From Streptomyces sp. NBC_00557 (GTDB lineage: Bacteria; Actinomycetota; Actinomycetes; Streptomycetales; Streptomycetaceae): a stretch of 64,000 nucleotides of DNA. A program made the position numbers and the translations under genes. Positions 25,185-35,132 of the stretch are shown here, piece after piece (the first letter of the stretch is position 1; every line of letters starts with the position of its first letter). The notes beneath the pieces are model-generated. The model made no database searches. It was not told the DNA's origin and saw nothing but the letters and a program-made list of their open reading frames with translations. The stretch lies in NCBI RefSeq assembly GCF_036345995.1, contig NZ_CP107796.1, positions 7,626,001 to 7,690,000 of the forward strand. Direction: 5' to 3'.

Positions 25185-27085
25185 TGCGGGTGCTCGCCAC
25201 CGCCGGCCACGTCGACCACGGCAAGTCCGCCCTGGTCCGCGCCCTCACCGGCATGGAGCCCGACCGGTACGAGGAGGAACGCCGCCGGGGCCTGACCCTC
25301 GACCTGGGCTTCGTGTGGACGCGGCTCGGCCCGGACGGGGACCACCTCGCCTTCGTGGACGTGCCCGGCCACGAACGGTTCGTGCCCACCATGCTGGCCG
25401 GCGTCGGACCGGTGCCCGCCGTGCTGTTCGTGGTCGCCGCCGACCAGGGCTGGCAGCCGCAGTCCGAGGAGCACCTGGCGGTCCTCGACGCGCTCGGCGT
25501 CCGGCACGCCGTCCTGGCGGTGACCCGCAGCGACCTCGCCGACCCCGGACCCGTCCGCGCCGACGCCGTGGAGCGGTTGGCCCGCACGAGTCTCGGCAAG
25601 ACGCCCGCGGTCGCCGTGAGCGCGGTCACCGGCGCGGGACTCGACGAGCTGCGCGACGAACTGGCCCGGCTGGCAGGCGAGTTGACCGATCCGGACCCCG
25701 ACGCCGACGTGCGGCTGTGGCTCGACCGGGCCTTCACCGTGCGCGGGCACGGCACCGTGGTGACCGGCACCCTCGGCGCGGGCACCCTCCGGGTCGGCGA
25801 CCGGCTGGTCACCGGCGGCGGCTCGGCCGTGCTCCGGGTGCGCGGGCTGCAGAGCCTGCACGAGGACCGGACGGCGGTCAGCGGGGTGGCCCGTGTGGCG
25901 GTCAACGTGCACGGCCCCGGGGACGGCGCCCTGCGCCGCGGCCAGGTGCTGCTGACCCCGGACCGCTGGCTGGGCAGCGAGGTGGCCGATGTGCGGGTCA
26001 CCGGGGAGCCGGTGGCCGGCCTGCCCCGCTGCGTCACCCTGCACATCGGCACCGCCGCCGTGCCCGTGACCGTCCGCCCGCTGGGCGAGGACACGGCCCG
26101 GCTCACCCTCGCCCGCGCCCTGCCCCTGCGGGTCGGCGACCGGGCCGTGCTGCGCGAGCCGGGCGGCGGCCGGACGCCCTGCGGCGTGACCGTCCTCGAC
26201 GTACGGCCGCCCCGGCTGACCCGGCGCGGCGCCGGCCGGGCCCGCGCCGCCGAACTCGCCGGGATGACCGGCCGTCCCGACGCCGCCGACGAACTCCGCC
26301 GCCGCAGGCTGATCCGGCGCGCGGAGCTGCGGGCGATGGGCGTCCCGCCGCCTCCCGCCTCCGAGGCGGGGGACCCGGCGCGCACCACCCCCGCGGAAGG
26401 CGCGGAGGAGGGCGTGCCCGTCGGCCCCGTCGCCGGGGACTGGCTGGCCGACGCGGCGTACTGGAACACCCTGAAGGAGCGGCTGGCCGCCGAGGCCGCC
26501 CGGCACGCCCGCGCCCACCCGCTGGACCCCGGCCTGCCCGCCGAGGCGGCCCGCCGTCTGCTGGGCCTGCCCGACCGCGCCCTGGTCGACGCGCTCGCCG
26601 AGGCCACACCCCGACTCCGTGCCCACCAGGGCCGGCTGTACCCCGCCGACAGCCTCCGCCCCGACCTGCCGCCCCCCGTGCGCGCCGCCGTCGACGCCGT
26701 GCGCCGCGACCTCGCCCATGCCCCCTTCCGCGCCCCCGAGGCCGGGCGGCTCACCGAACTCGGCCTGGACCGCCGGGCGCTGGCCGCCGCCGTCACGGCC
26801 GGGGCGCTGCTGCGGATCGCCGACGGGATCGTGCTGCTGCCCGGCGCCGACGCCCAGGCCGCCGCCGTGCTGCGCACCCTGCCCCAGCCGTTCACGCTCA
26901 GCGAGGCCCGCAAGGCGCTGGACACCACCCGCCGGGTCGCCGTACCGCTGCTGGAGTTCCTGGACGCCCGGGGACACACCGAGCGCGTCGACGACCAGCG
27001 CCGGCGCTGCCGTGCGCAGGCGGTGGACGGAGGCGGACGGGAATCGAACCCGCCGGCCCGAGATCCTCGGGCCCCTCGGTTTTGA
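25184..27085 (+). CDS. selB: Selenocysteine-specific elongation factor SelB
   Basis: The 633-residue GTPase delivers Sec-tRNA to UGA codons carrying a SECIS. The N-terminus has the P-loop GHVDHGKSALVRALTG, a switch region around RGLTLDLGF, DVPGHERFV and TRSDL in the NKxD position. EF-Tu-like domains follow, then C-terminal winged helices (to about residue 608) that bind the SECIS hairpin. The last ~19 codons run antisense through the tRNA-Sec gene. The tail ESNPPARDPRAPRF is therefore dictated by the tRNA sequence, and the TGA stop (27083-27085) is the exact complement of the tRNA anticodon. Confidence 0.96.
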   Translation: MRVLATAGHVDHGKSALVRALTGMEPDRYEEERRRGLTLDLGFVWTRLGPDGDHLAFVDVPGHERFVPTMLAGVGPVPAVLFVVAADQGWQPQSEEHLAVLDALGVRHAVLAVTRSDLADPGPVRADAVERLARTSLGKTPAVAVSAVTGAGLDELRDELARLAGELTDPDPDADVRLWLDRAFTVRGHGTVVTGTLGAGTLRVGDRLVTGGGSAVLRVRGLQSLHEDRTAVSGVARVAVNVHGPGDGALRRGQVLLTPDRWLGSEVADVRVTGEPVAGLPRCVTLHIGTAAVPVTVRPLGEDTARLTLARALPLRVGDRAVLREPGGGRTPCGVTVLDVRPPRLTRRGAGRARAAELAGMTGRPDAADELRRRRLIRRAELRAMGVPPPPASEAGDPARTTPAEGAEEGVPVGPVAGDWLADAAYWNTLKERLAAEAARHARAHPLDPGLPAEAARRLLGLPDRALVDALAEATPRLRAHQGRLYPADSLRPDLPPPVRAAVDAVRRDLAHAPFRAPEAGRLTELGLDRRALAAAVTAGALLRIADGIVLLPGADAQAAAVLRTLPQPFTLSEARKALDTTRRVAVPLLEFLDARGHTERVDDQRRRCRAQAVDGGGRESNPPARDPRAPRF

Positions 27086-27120
27086 AGACCGGGAGGGCCA
27101 CCAGGCACCCACACGCCTCC
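27028..27120 (-). tRNA. selC: tRNA-Sec (anticodon TCA)
   Basis: Read on the minus strand, the gene starts GGAGGCG and ends CGCCTCC plus a discriminator G. The anticodon loop CTTCAAA carries TCA at 27083-27085. A long variable arm forms a perfect 8-bp stem (GGCCCGAG/CTCGGGCC), and the T arm reads GCGGGTTCGATTCCCGT. The extended acceptor and the long variable arm mark tRNA-Sec. CCA is not encoded. By eye, acceptor pair 8 and one anticodon-stem pair are mismatched. It overlaps the 3' end of selB on the opposite strand; a TAGCCT (27131-27136 region, minus strand) may be its -10 box. Confidence 0.93.
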
Positions 27121-27157
27121 ACCGCTCGTCAGGCTACTGCCCCAGGAGACCGCCGGT

Positions 27158-28201
27158 ATGACCTCGACATCCGCACCGACCCGCCAGGCGCCCGTCCGGC
27201 TCACCCAGTACGCCCACGGCGGCGGCTGCGCCTGCAAGATCCCGCCCGGGGAGCTGGAGGAGGTGGTCGCCGGGCTGACCGCGGCCCCGCTCGCCGGGGG
27301 CGACACCCCGCTGCTGGTCGGGCTCGCCACCGGCGACGACGCCGCCGTCGTCACGCACCGGGGAACGGCACTCGTCTGCACGGCCGACTTCTTCACGCCG
27401 GTCGTGGACGACCCCTACGACTGGGGGCGCATCGCCGCCGCCAACGCCCTGTCCGACGTGTACGCCATGGGCGGGAGGCCGGTGCTCGCCGTGAACCTGC
27501 TGGGCTGGCCCCGCGACCGGCTCCCCTTCGACCTGGCCCGCGAGGTGCTGCGCGGCGGCCTGGACATCGCCACCGAGGCCGGCTGCCACGTCGGCGGCGG
27601 GCACAGCGTCGACGACCCGGAGCCGAAGTACGGCATGGCCGTCACCGGCCTCGCCGACCCAGGCCGGCTGCTGCGCAACGACGCCGGCCGGCCGGGGCTG
27701 CCGCTGTCGCTGACCAAGCCGCTGGGCGTGGGCGTGCTGAACAACCGCCACAAGGCCACCGGTGAACGGTTCGAGCAGGCCGTCGCCACCATGACCGCGC
27801 TCAACCGGGACGCCGCCGAGGCCGCCCTCGCGGCCGGGGCCGCCTGCGCCACCGACGTCACCGGGTTCGGGTTCCTCGGCCACCTCCACAAGCTGGCGCG
27901 GGCCTCCGGCGTGACCGCCGTGGTCGACACCGCGGCCGTCCCGTACCTGGAAGGTGCCCGGGAGGCCGTACGCGACGGGTACGTCAGCGGCGGCACCCGG
28001 CGCAACCTGGAATGGGTCGCCCCGCACACCGACTTCGGCGACACCGACGAGGACACCCGGCTGCTGCTGGCCGACGCCCAGACCTCCGGCGGCCTGCTGG
28101 TCGCCGGGGAGGTGCCCGGGGCGCCGGTCGTGGGGGAGCTGGTGCCGCGCGGGACCCACTCGATCGTCCTCCGCCGGCGCGGCTGCGGGGCAGGCCGCTA
28201 A
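27158..28201 (+). CDS. selD: Selenide, water dikinase (selenophosphate synthetase)
   Basis: The 347-residue enzyme makes selenophosphate from selenide and ATP. The N-terminal GGGCACKIPP motif has Cys at the catalytic position where some bacteria use Sec, and its lysine is the catalytic one. GDDAAVV, ADFFTPVVDDPYDWGRIAAANALSD and GGGHSVDDPEPKYG follow, matching the AIRS/PurM fold. AGGAG precedes the ATG. It ends tail-to-tail with fdhA: the two stop codons share bases (28198-28201). Confidence 0.96.
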   Translation: MTSTSAPTRQAPVRLTQYAHGGGCACKIPPGELEEVVAGLTAAPLAGGDTPLLVGLATGDDAAVVTHRGTALVCTADFFTPVVDDPYDWGRIAAANALSDVYAMGGRPVLAVNLLGWPRDRLPFDLAREVLRGGLDIATEAGCHVGGGHSVDDPEPKYGMAVTGLADPGRLLRNDAGRPGLPLSLTKPLGVGVLNNRHKATGERFEQAVATMTALNRDAAEAALAAGAACATDVTGFGFLGHLHKLARASGVTAVVDTAAVPYLEGAREAVRDGYVSGGTRRNLEWVAPHTDFGDTDEDTRLLLADAQTSGGLLVAGEVPGAPVVGELVPRGTHSIVLRRRGCGAGR

Positions 28202-31200
28202 GGCTCCGTTCCGGTGTGCTCGTCGATGCCCGCCCGCGTCCGGTAGGCCCGCACCAGCTCGACGGACGCCGGGCCCCGGGGCCTGCGGCCCGGGCGGATG
28301 TCCACGGCGAACGCCTTCGTCTCCTGGATGTGGGTGTTCGGGTCCAGGGACAGATGCAGCAGCTCGTTGGCCGCGTCCCCGGTGCTGTAGCCGTTGGGCC
28401 CCCAGTGGTACGGCAGCCCGACCTGGTGCAGCCGGCGGCCCTGCACCGTCAGCGGCGCCATCCGGTCCGTCACCAGCACCCGCGCCTCGATCACCCCGCG
28501 CGCGCTGACGATCGTCGCCCACCCGGTGTGCTCCAGGCCCCGCTCGGCCGCCAGCTCGGGGGACACCTCGCAGAAGAACTCCGGCTGCAGCTCGGCGAGA
28601 TACGGCTGCCAGCGGGACATGCCGCCCGCCGTGTGGTGCTCCGTGAGCCGGTAGGTGGTGGCGACGTACGGGAACACCTCGGAGCCCGGCTCGTCACCGC
28701 TCGGCTGGTAGCGGTTGTCGGGCACCGTCGGCATCAACTGCCGTACCGGATTGCGCTGCTGGTCGTAGAGCAGGTTCGCGAACGGCGAGTCCTGCGGCTC
28801 GTAGTGGGCGGGCAGCGGGCCGTCGGTGAGGCCGGACGGCACGTACAGCCAGGCCTTGCCGTCGGCCTGCATGATGAACGCGTCCGTGCCGGTCAGCGCC
28901 TCCGGGCCGGTCGCGTCCTCGGGCGGCTCGTGATCGGGCGACTTGTCCTTCTTGAAGTCGGGCACGTCGTGCCCGGTCCACTGGCCCTTCTCCGCGTCCC
29001 ACCACACCAGCGCCTTGCGCTCGCTCCACGGCCTGCCCTGCGGGTCGGCGGAGGCGCGGTTGTACAGGATCCGGCGGTTGGCCGGCCAGGCCCACGCCCA
29101 CTCGGCCGCCACCCAGTCCTGCTCCCGACCCGGTTTGCGGCGGGCGGCCTGGTTGACGCCGTCGGCGTACACCCCGCAGTAGATCCAGCAGCCGCAGGCG
29201 GTCGAGCCGTCGTCCTTCAGCTCCTCGTACGAGGACAGCGGACGGCCCTCGGCGTCCCGGCCGTTGATCTCGGCGAGCACGGCCTCCGCGTCCGGTTCGG
29301 CGAGCCGGCCCTTCGTCGGGTAGTCCCAGGCCAGGTCGAGCACCGGCCGGTCCATCTCGTCGGCGGATCCCGCGAGCTTCTCCCGGATGATCCGCCCCAG
29401 GTGGTAGGTGAACCACAGGTCGCTGCGCGCCTCGCCGGGCGGCTCGACCGCCTGGTGGTGCCACTGCAGCAGCCGCTGGGTGTTGGTGAAGCTTCCGTCC
29501 TTCTCGGTGTGCGCGGCGGCCGGCAGGAAGAACACCTCGGTGCGGATGTCCTCGGTGCGCAGTTCACCGGTGTCGATCTCGGGCCCGTCCTTCCACCAGG
29601 TCGCCGACTCGATCAGAGAGAAGTCGCGCACCACCAGCCAGTCCAGGTTCGCCATGCCGAGCCGCATCAGCTTGGAGTTGGCGTGGCCGACCGCCGGGTT
29701 CTCGCCGTACAGGAAGTAGCCCTTGCAGGTGCCCTCCCGCTGGGCCATGGCCGTCTCGTACGTCGAGTGGCTGCCGGTCAGCCGGGGCAGATAGTCGAAG
29801 CAGAAGTCGTTGTCGGCCCTCGCCGCGTCGCCCCAGTACGCCTTGAGCAGACTCACCAGGTACGAGCGCATGTTGCCCCAGTAGCCCTTGTGGGCCGCAT
29901 CGGCCTGCACGAACGCCTCCAGGTCCTGGTTCTGGTGCGCGTGCGGCATCGGGATGTAGCCCGGCAGCAGGTTGAACAGGGTCGGGATGTCCGTGGAGCC
30001 CTGGATGGAGGCGTGCCCGCGCAGCGCGAGGATGCCGCCGCCCGGGCGGCCGATGTTGCCGAGCAGGGTCTGCAGCACGGACGCCGCACGGATGTACTGC
30101 ACGCCCACCGTGTGCTGCGTCCAGCCGACCGAGTAGGCGAACGCCGTGGTCCGGTCGCGGCCGGAGTTCTCCGTGACCAGCTCGCACACCTGCCGGAAGA
30201 GGTCCCGCGGCACCCCGCAGACCTGCTCCACCATCTCCGGCGTGTAGCGGGCGTAGTGCCGCCTGAGCAGCTGGAACACACACCGCGGATGGGTCAGGGT
30301 CTCGTCCCGCTCCGGCTTGCCCTCGCCGATGACCGCGCCGCCGGAGCCGTGCGCCTCGCCGCGCGCCGCGTCGGTCACCGAGCTGCCGCCGCGGGTGCGC
30401 TTCTCGTACTCCTGGTCGCGCTCACCGGAGGCCGCCTGGACCTCCGTGCCCTCGTACTGCCAGCTGCCGTTGTCGTAGGACCGGTTCCGGGCGTCGAGGC
30501 CCGAGAAGACCCCCGCCAGGTCCTCGGTGTCGCGGAAGTCCTCGCGCAGGATCACCGGGGCGTTGCTGTAGGCCACGAGGTAGTCGCGGAAGTACTTCTC
30601 GTGTTCCAGCACGTAGTGGATGATCCCGCCGAGGAAGGCGATGTCCGTGCCCGCGCGCAGCGGCACATGGACGTCGGCCAGCGCGCTGGTGCGGGTGAAG
30701 CGCGGGTCGACGTGGATCACCTTCGCGCCCCGCGCCTTGGCCTCCATCACCCACTGGAACCCGACCGGATGGCACTCGGCCATGTTCGATCCCTCGATGA
30801 CGATGCAGTCCGCGTTCTGCAGGTCCTGCTGGAAGGTGGTCGCGCCGCCGCGTCCGAACGAGGTTCCCAGACCGGGAACGGTGGAGGAGTGTCAAACGCG
30901 CGCCTGGTTCTCGATCTGGATCGCTCCGAGCGCCGTGAACAGCTTCTTGATCAGGTAGTTCTCTTCGTTGTCGAGGGTGGCCCCGCCCAGGCTCGCGATG
31001 CCGAGCGTGCGCCGGGTGCGGGTCTCGTCGACCTCCCACTGCCAGCCCGCGCGGCGGGCTTCGATCACCCGGTCGGCGATCATGTCCATCGCCGTGTCCA
31101 GGTCGAGGCGCTCCCACTCGGTGCCGTGCGGGCGCCGGTAGAGCACCTGGTGTTCGCGGGCTTCCCCGGTGGTCAGCTGCAGGCTCGCCGAGCCCTTGGG

Positions 31201-31458
31201 GCACAGCCGGCCGCGCGAGACGGGGGAGTCCGGGTCGCCCTCGATCTGGGTGACCTTGCCGTCCTGGACGTACACGTTCTGGCCGCAGCCGACCGCACAG
31301 TACGGGCAGACGGACTTCACCACACGATCGGCGTCGGCCACGCGCGGCGTGAGGCGCTCACTGCGCCCGCTCTTCGCCGCCGCGCCCCGGCCCAGCGGAT
31401 CGGTGCCCGTCAACTGGCGGTAGACCGGCCAGGAGCCGATCCAGGTGCGTACGCCCAC
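28198..31458 (-). CDS. fdhA: Formate dehydrogenase alpha subunit, selenocysteine-containing
   Basis: This is one gene interrupted by a single in-frame TGA at 30892-30894. Read as Sec189 it gives 1086 residues. C51, C54, C58 and C86 bind a 4Fe-4S cluster. The Sec sits in ENQARV-U-HSSTVPGLG, exactly as in formate dehydrogenase N, followed by GGATTFQQDLQNADC and the long molybdopterin domains. It oxidises formate to CO2 at a bis-MGD Mo/W centre. The GTG at 31458 follows GGAGGA at 6 nt. No twin-arginine signal is visible, so the subunit should stay cytoplasmic. Its FeS and membrane subunits lie 7 kb away at 38.4-40.4 kb. Confidence 0.95.
30863..30894 (-). promoter_or_regulatory. Bacterial SECIS element of fdhA
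   Basis: On the minus strand the TGA (30892-30894) is followed after 12 nt by a perfect 6-bp stem GTTCCC/GGGAAC (30863-30879) closing the loop GGTCT. A GGU-type apical loop just downstream of UGA is the SelB recognition signal known from E. coli fdhF and fdnG. Codon sequence and hairpin overlap within the coding region. Confidence 0.88.
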
Positions 31459-31688
31459 GGCCACTCCTCCCGCTCGGTGCCTCGATTTTCCCGCAGCCCG
31501 CCTGCCACGGCATCCGGGGCCGCGGTGGACGTGGAGTACCCGCACCGGCGGTGACCAAACGGACACCGGCAGGTGTGAGGGCGACGAGCCGGGAAACTCC
31601 GCCGCTGGTGTGTCGGCGCACGGACCGTACCGGGTGCCCGTAAGGTCCGGATGGCCACGGTCCCGACGGAGGTGACGGGAGTGATCGC

Positions 31689-31802
31689 ATGAGCGTCAGG
31701 GGCATCGGGGTGAAGGCGGCGGAGCCCGCCGGCAAGACGCCGGCGACGCTCGGCGGGCGGCCGGCCACGGTGCCCGGCGAGGTGAAGGCAGTGGCCCGGT
31801 GA
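31689..31802 (+). CDS. Small ORF (37 aa) coupled to the oxidase operon
   Basis: An ATG at 31689, with GGGAG about 7 nt upstream, opens a 37-codon frame. Its TGA (31800-31802) overlaps the GTG start of the subunit II gene by two bases. The product is basic and Gly/Ala/Val-rich with no membrane helix. The overlap suggests translational coupling with the operon. It could be a true small protein or only a translational leader. Confidence 0.4.
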   Translation: MSVRGIGVKAAEPAGKTPATLGGRPATVPGEVKAVAR

Positions 31803-32421
31803 GACAGCGTCAGATCTTCGGCAGCGTCTTCGCGCTGGAGGCGGTCGTCGCCGGCGGTGTGTTCCTGGTGATCCTCGGCGTGCTCGCCTGGGCGCTGGCC
31901 CGGCGCCGCTCCGAGGCCTCGGACCGGCCCGAACGGCCCCGGCTGGAGGCCTTCTACGTCGGCGCCCTCGCCGCCTTCGCGGTCTTCCTGGTGGCCTGGA
32001 CCGCCTGGCAGAACCACCGCGAACACCACGCTGCCGACCCCGCACCGCTGCGCGTCGACGTCACCGGCTTCCAGTGGTGCTGGACCTTCGGCTATCCGCG
32101 GTCCCCGGCGCACCGCAGCGTCACCGGCACCTGCAAGGGCAAGGACATCCCCACGCTCGTCGTGCCGGCCGGCCGCACGGTGCAGCTGCGCCTCACCTCC
32201 CGCGACGTCATCCACTCCCTCTGGGTGCCGGACCTGCGGTACAAGATGGACGCCTTCCCGCACCACGTGAACACCTTCACCCTCACCCTGGACCGGGCGG
32301 GCCGCTGGCGCGGGCGGTGCGCGGAGTTCTGCGGACAGCGGCACGCCACCATGGACTTCTGGATCAAGGCGGTCCCGCCCCGGGAGTACGACCGCTGGGC
32401 GCACGGCGGGAGCGCTGCCGT

Positions 32422-32425
<4 letters not shown>
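31799..32425 (+). CDS. Cytochrome c oxidase subunit II (alternative oxidase)
   Basis: The 208-residue protein has two transmembrane helices (about residues 10-33 and 52-70) and a CuA cupredoxin domain. The CuA ligands are all present: H139, C174, E176, C178, H182 and M185 (CAEFCGQRHATM), with the aromatic FQWCWTFGYP used for electron entry. It lacks a lipoprotein signal and any fused cytochrome c. It is shorter than the housekeeping actinobacterial CtaC, supporting a second, accessory oxidase. The GTG start overlaps the small ORF upstream, and its stop overlaps the subunit I start. Confidence 0.92.
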
Positions 32426-34076
<1,651 letters not shown>

Positions 34077-34080
<4 letters not shown>

Positions 34081-34436
34081 AACGGCACCTGTCCGCGGTG
34101 GTGGTGGCCGGCTGGGGCCTGCTGAACGGCGTCCTGCTCGCCGTCCTCGCGGTCTACGGCGAGAGCGCGCTGGTCTTCTGGCTGTGGGGCGGCGTCGTCC
34201 TCCTCCTCGAACTGGCCGCCGCTGCCGTGCTGTTGTCCTCCCGCACGGCCCCCGACGAGCATGTCCGCTACCGCGTGCCCGACCGGGGCGCGGGCGCCGT
34301 CCTGCCCGCGGCGGCCGGCCTGCTGCTGGTCGCCCTGTGCTTCGTCTACGGCCGCTGGCTGCTCGCCGTCGCCGTACCGCTGCTGGCCGTCTCCGCGGCC
34401 CTCGCGGTGCGCGGCACGACGGCCCGGGAGCGGTGA
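34077..34436 (+). CDS. Small membrane subunit, cytochrome c oxidase subunit IV-like
   Basis: The 119-residue protein has three or four hydrophobic helices (around 5-22, 28-46, 73-89 and 94-110) and a short polar loop. Its size, gene order directly after subunit I and GTGA overlap with the subunit I stop fit the actinobacterial CtaF/subunit IV position. Sequence identity to that family cannot be judged by eye. Confidence 0.65.
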
Positions 34437-34443
34437 GGGCGCG

Positions 34444-34965
34444 ATGGACCACTCCGCGCACATGTCCGTCCTCCCGATGGCCTTCTCCGCCGTCCTGGTC
34501 GCCGCCGTGATCCCCGGCGCCGTCCGCCTGCTGCGGCGCTCCCCGCTGTGGGAGCGGATCAGCCTCCCCGCGCCGGTGGCCCTGCCCCTGCTGGTGCTGG
34601 TCCACGCCTGGGCCGTGCTCGGCGCGGACGCCGGCCTGCGCGCGCCCGGCGGCGCCCTGGCCGAGGAGCCGGCCCTGCTCGCCGCCGCCGTCCTGTTCTG
34701 GATCCCGGTCCTGGCCCGCACCCGGCACCGCCTCGACGACCCGGGCCGCTGCCTGTACCTGTTCCTCGCCACGCCCCTGCTGGACCTGCCCGCCGTGGGC
34801 GTCGTCGCCACGGGCCGCTCCACGGAGGGCCTGACCATGATCGTCGGCATGCTCCCCGTCGGCATCGCCGCCGCGGCCCTGACCTGGTCCTGGGTGAACC
34901 GCGAGGAACGGGAGGCCCAGAGGCTCGGCGCCCCCGCACCCGGAGCGGGCCCGCTCACCCGCTGA
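34444..34965 (+). CDS. CtaG-like oxidase assembly membrane protein
   Basis: The 173-residue protein has about five transmembrane helices. It starts MDHSAHM, a His/Met-rich potential copper-binding N-terminus. The segment VLFWIPVLARTRHRL...LYLFLATP and the ending WSWVNREERE resemble the caa3_CtaG assembly family, though it is shorter than usual. It lies 7 bp after the subunit IV-like gene and is the last gene of the oxidase operon. A CuB-insertion or assembly role is inferred. Confidence 0.6.
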   Translation: MDHSAHMSVLPMAFSAVLVAAVIPGAVRLLRRSPLWERISLPAPVALPLLVLVHAWAVLGADAGLRAPGGALAEEPALLAAAVLFWIPVLARTRHRLDDPGRCLYLFLATPLLDLPAVGVVATGRSTEGLTMIVGMLPVGIAAAALTWSWVNREEREAQRLGAPAPGAGPLTR

Positions 34966-35077
34966 TCCGTGGCCACGCACCCGGCGCTCCGGCAACGGCA
35001 CGCCTGCGCGCGCCGGCACACCGCGCTGCACCCGGCCCTCCAGGCGGAGGGGTGCAGCGCACCGCCGGGGCACCGCC

Positions 35078-35102
35078 CGCGGGCCGGCACCGCCGGCCCG
35101 CG
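35078..35102. terminator. Terminator hairpin after the oxidase operon
   Basis: A perfect 11-bp stem (35078-35088 with 35092-35102) with a 3-nt loop lies between the convergent oxidase operon and the MFS gene. The remainder of the 167-bp gap shows nothing else. Confidence 0.65.
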
Positions 35103-35132
35103 CAGAGCGACCGGCCGGACCGCGCGGCCACC

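Noticed and set aside
30892..30894. Reading fdhA as two genes or a pseudogene because of the internal stop
   Set aside because: The TGA lies at the known Sec position, both sides continue the same protein in the same frame, a SECIS-like hairpin follows, and the selenocysteine machinery is adjacent.
28012..31554. Very long plus-strand open frame (over 1100 codons) opposite fdhA
   Set aside because: It is antisense to fdhA, rich in Arg/Gly/His/Val without any motif, and typical of the open shadow frame on high-GC DNA.
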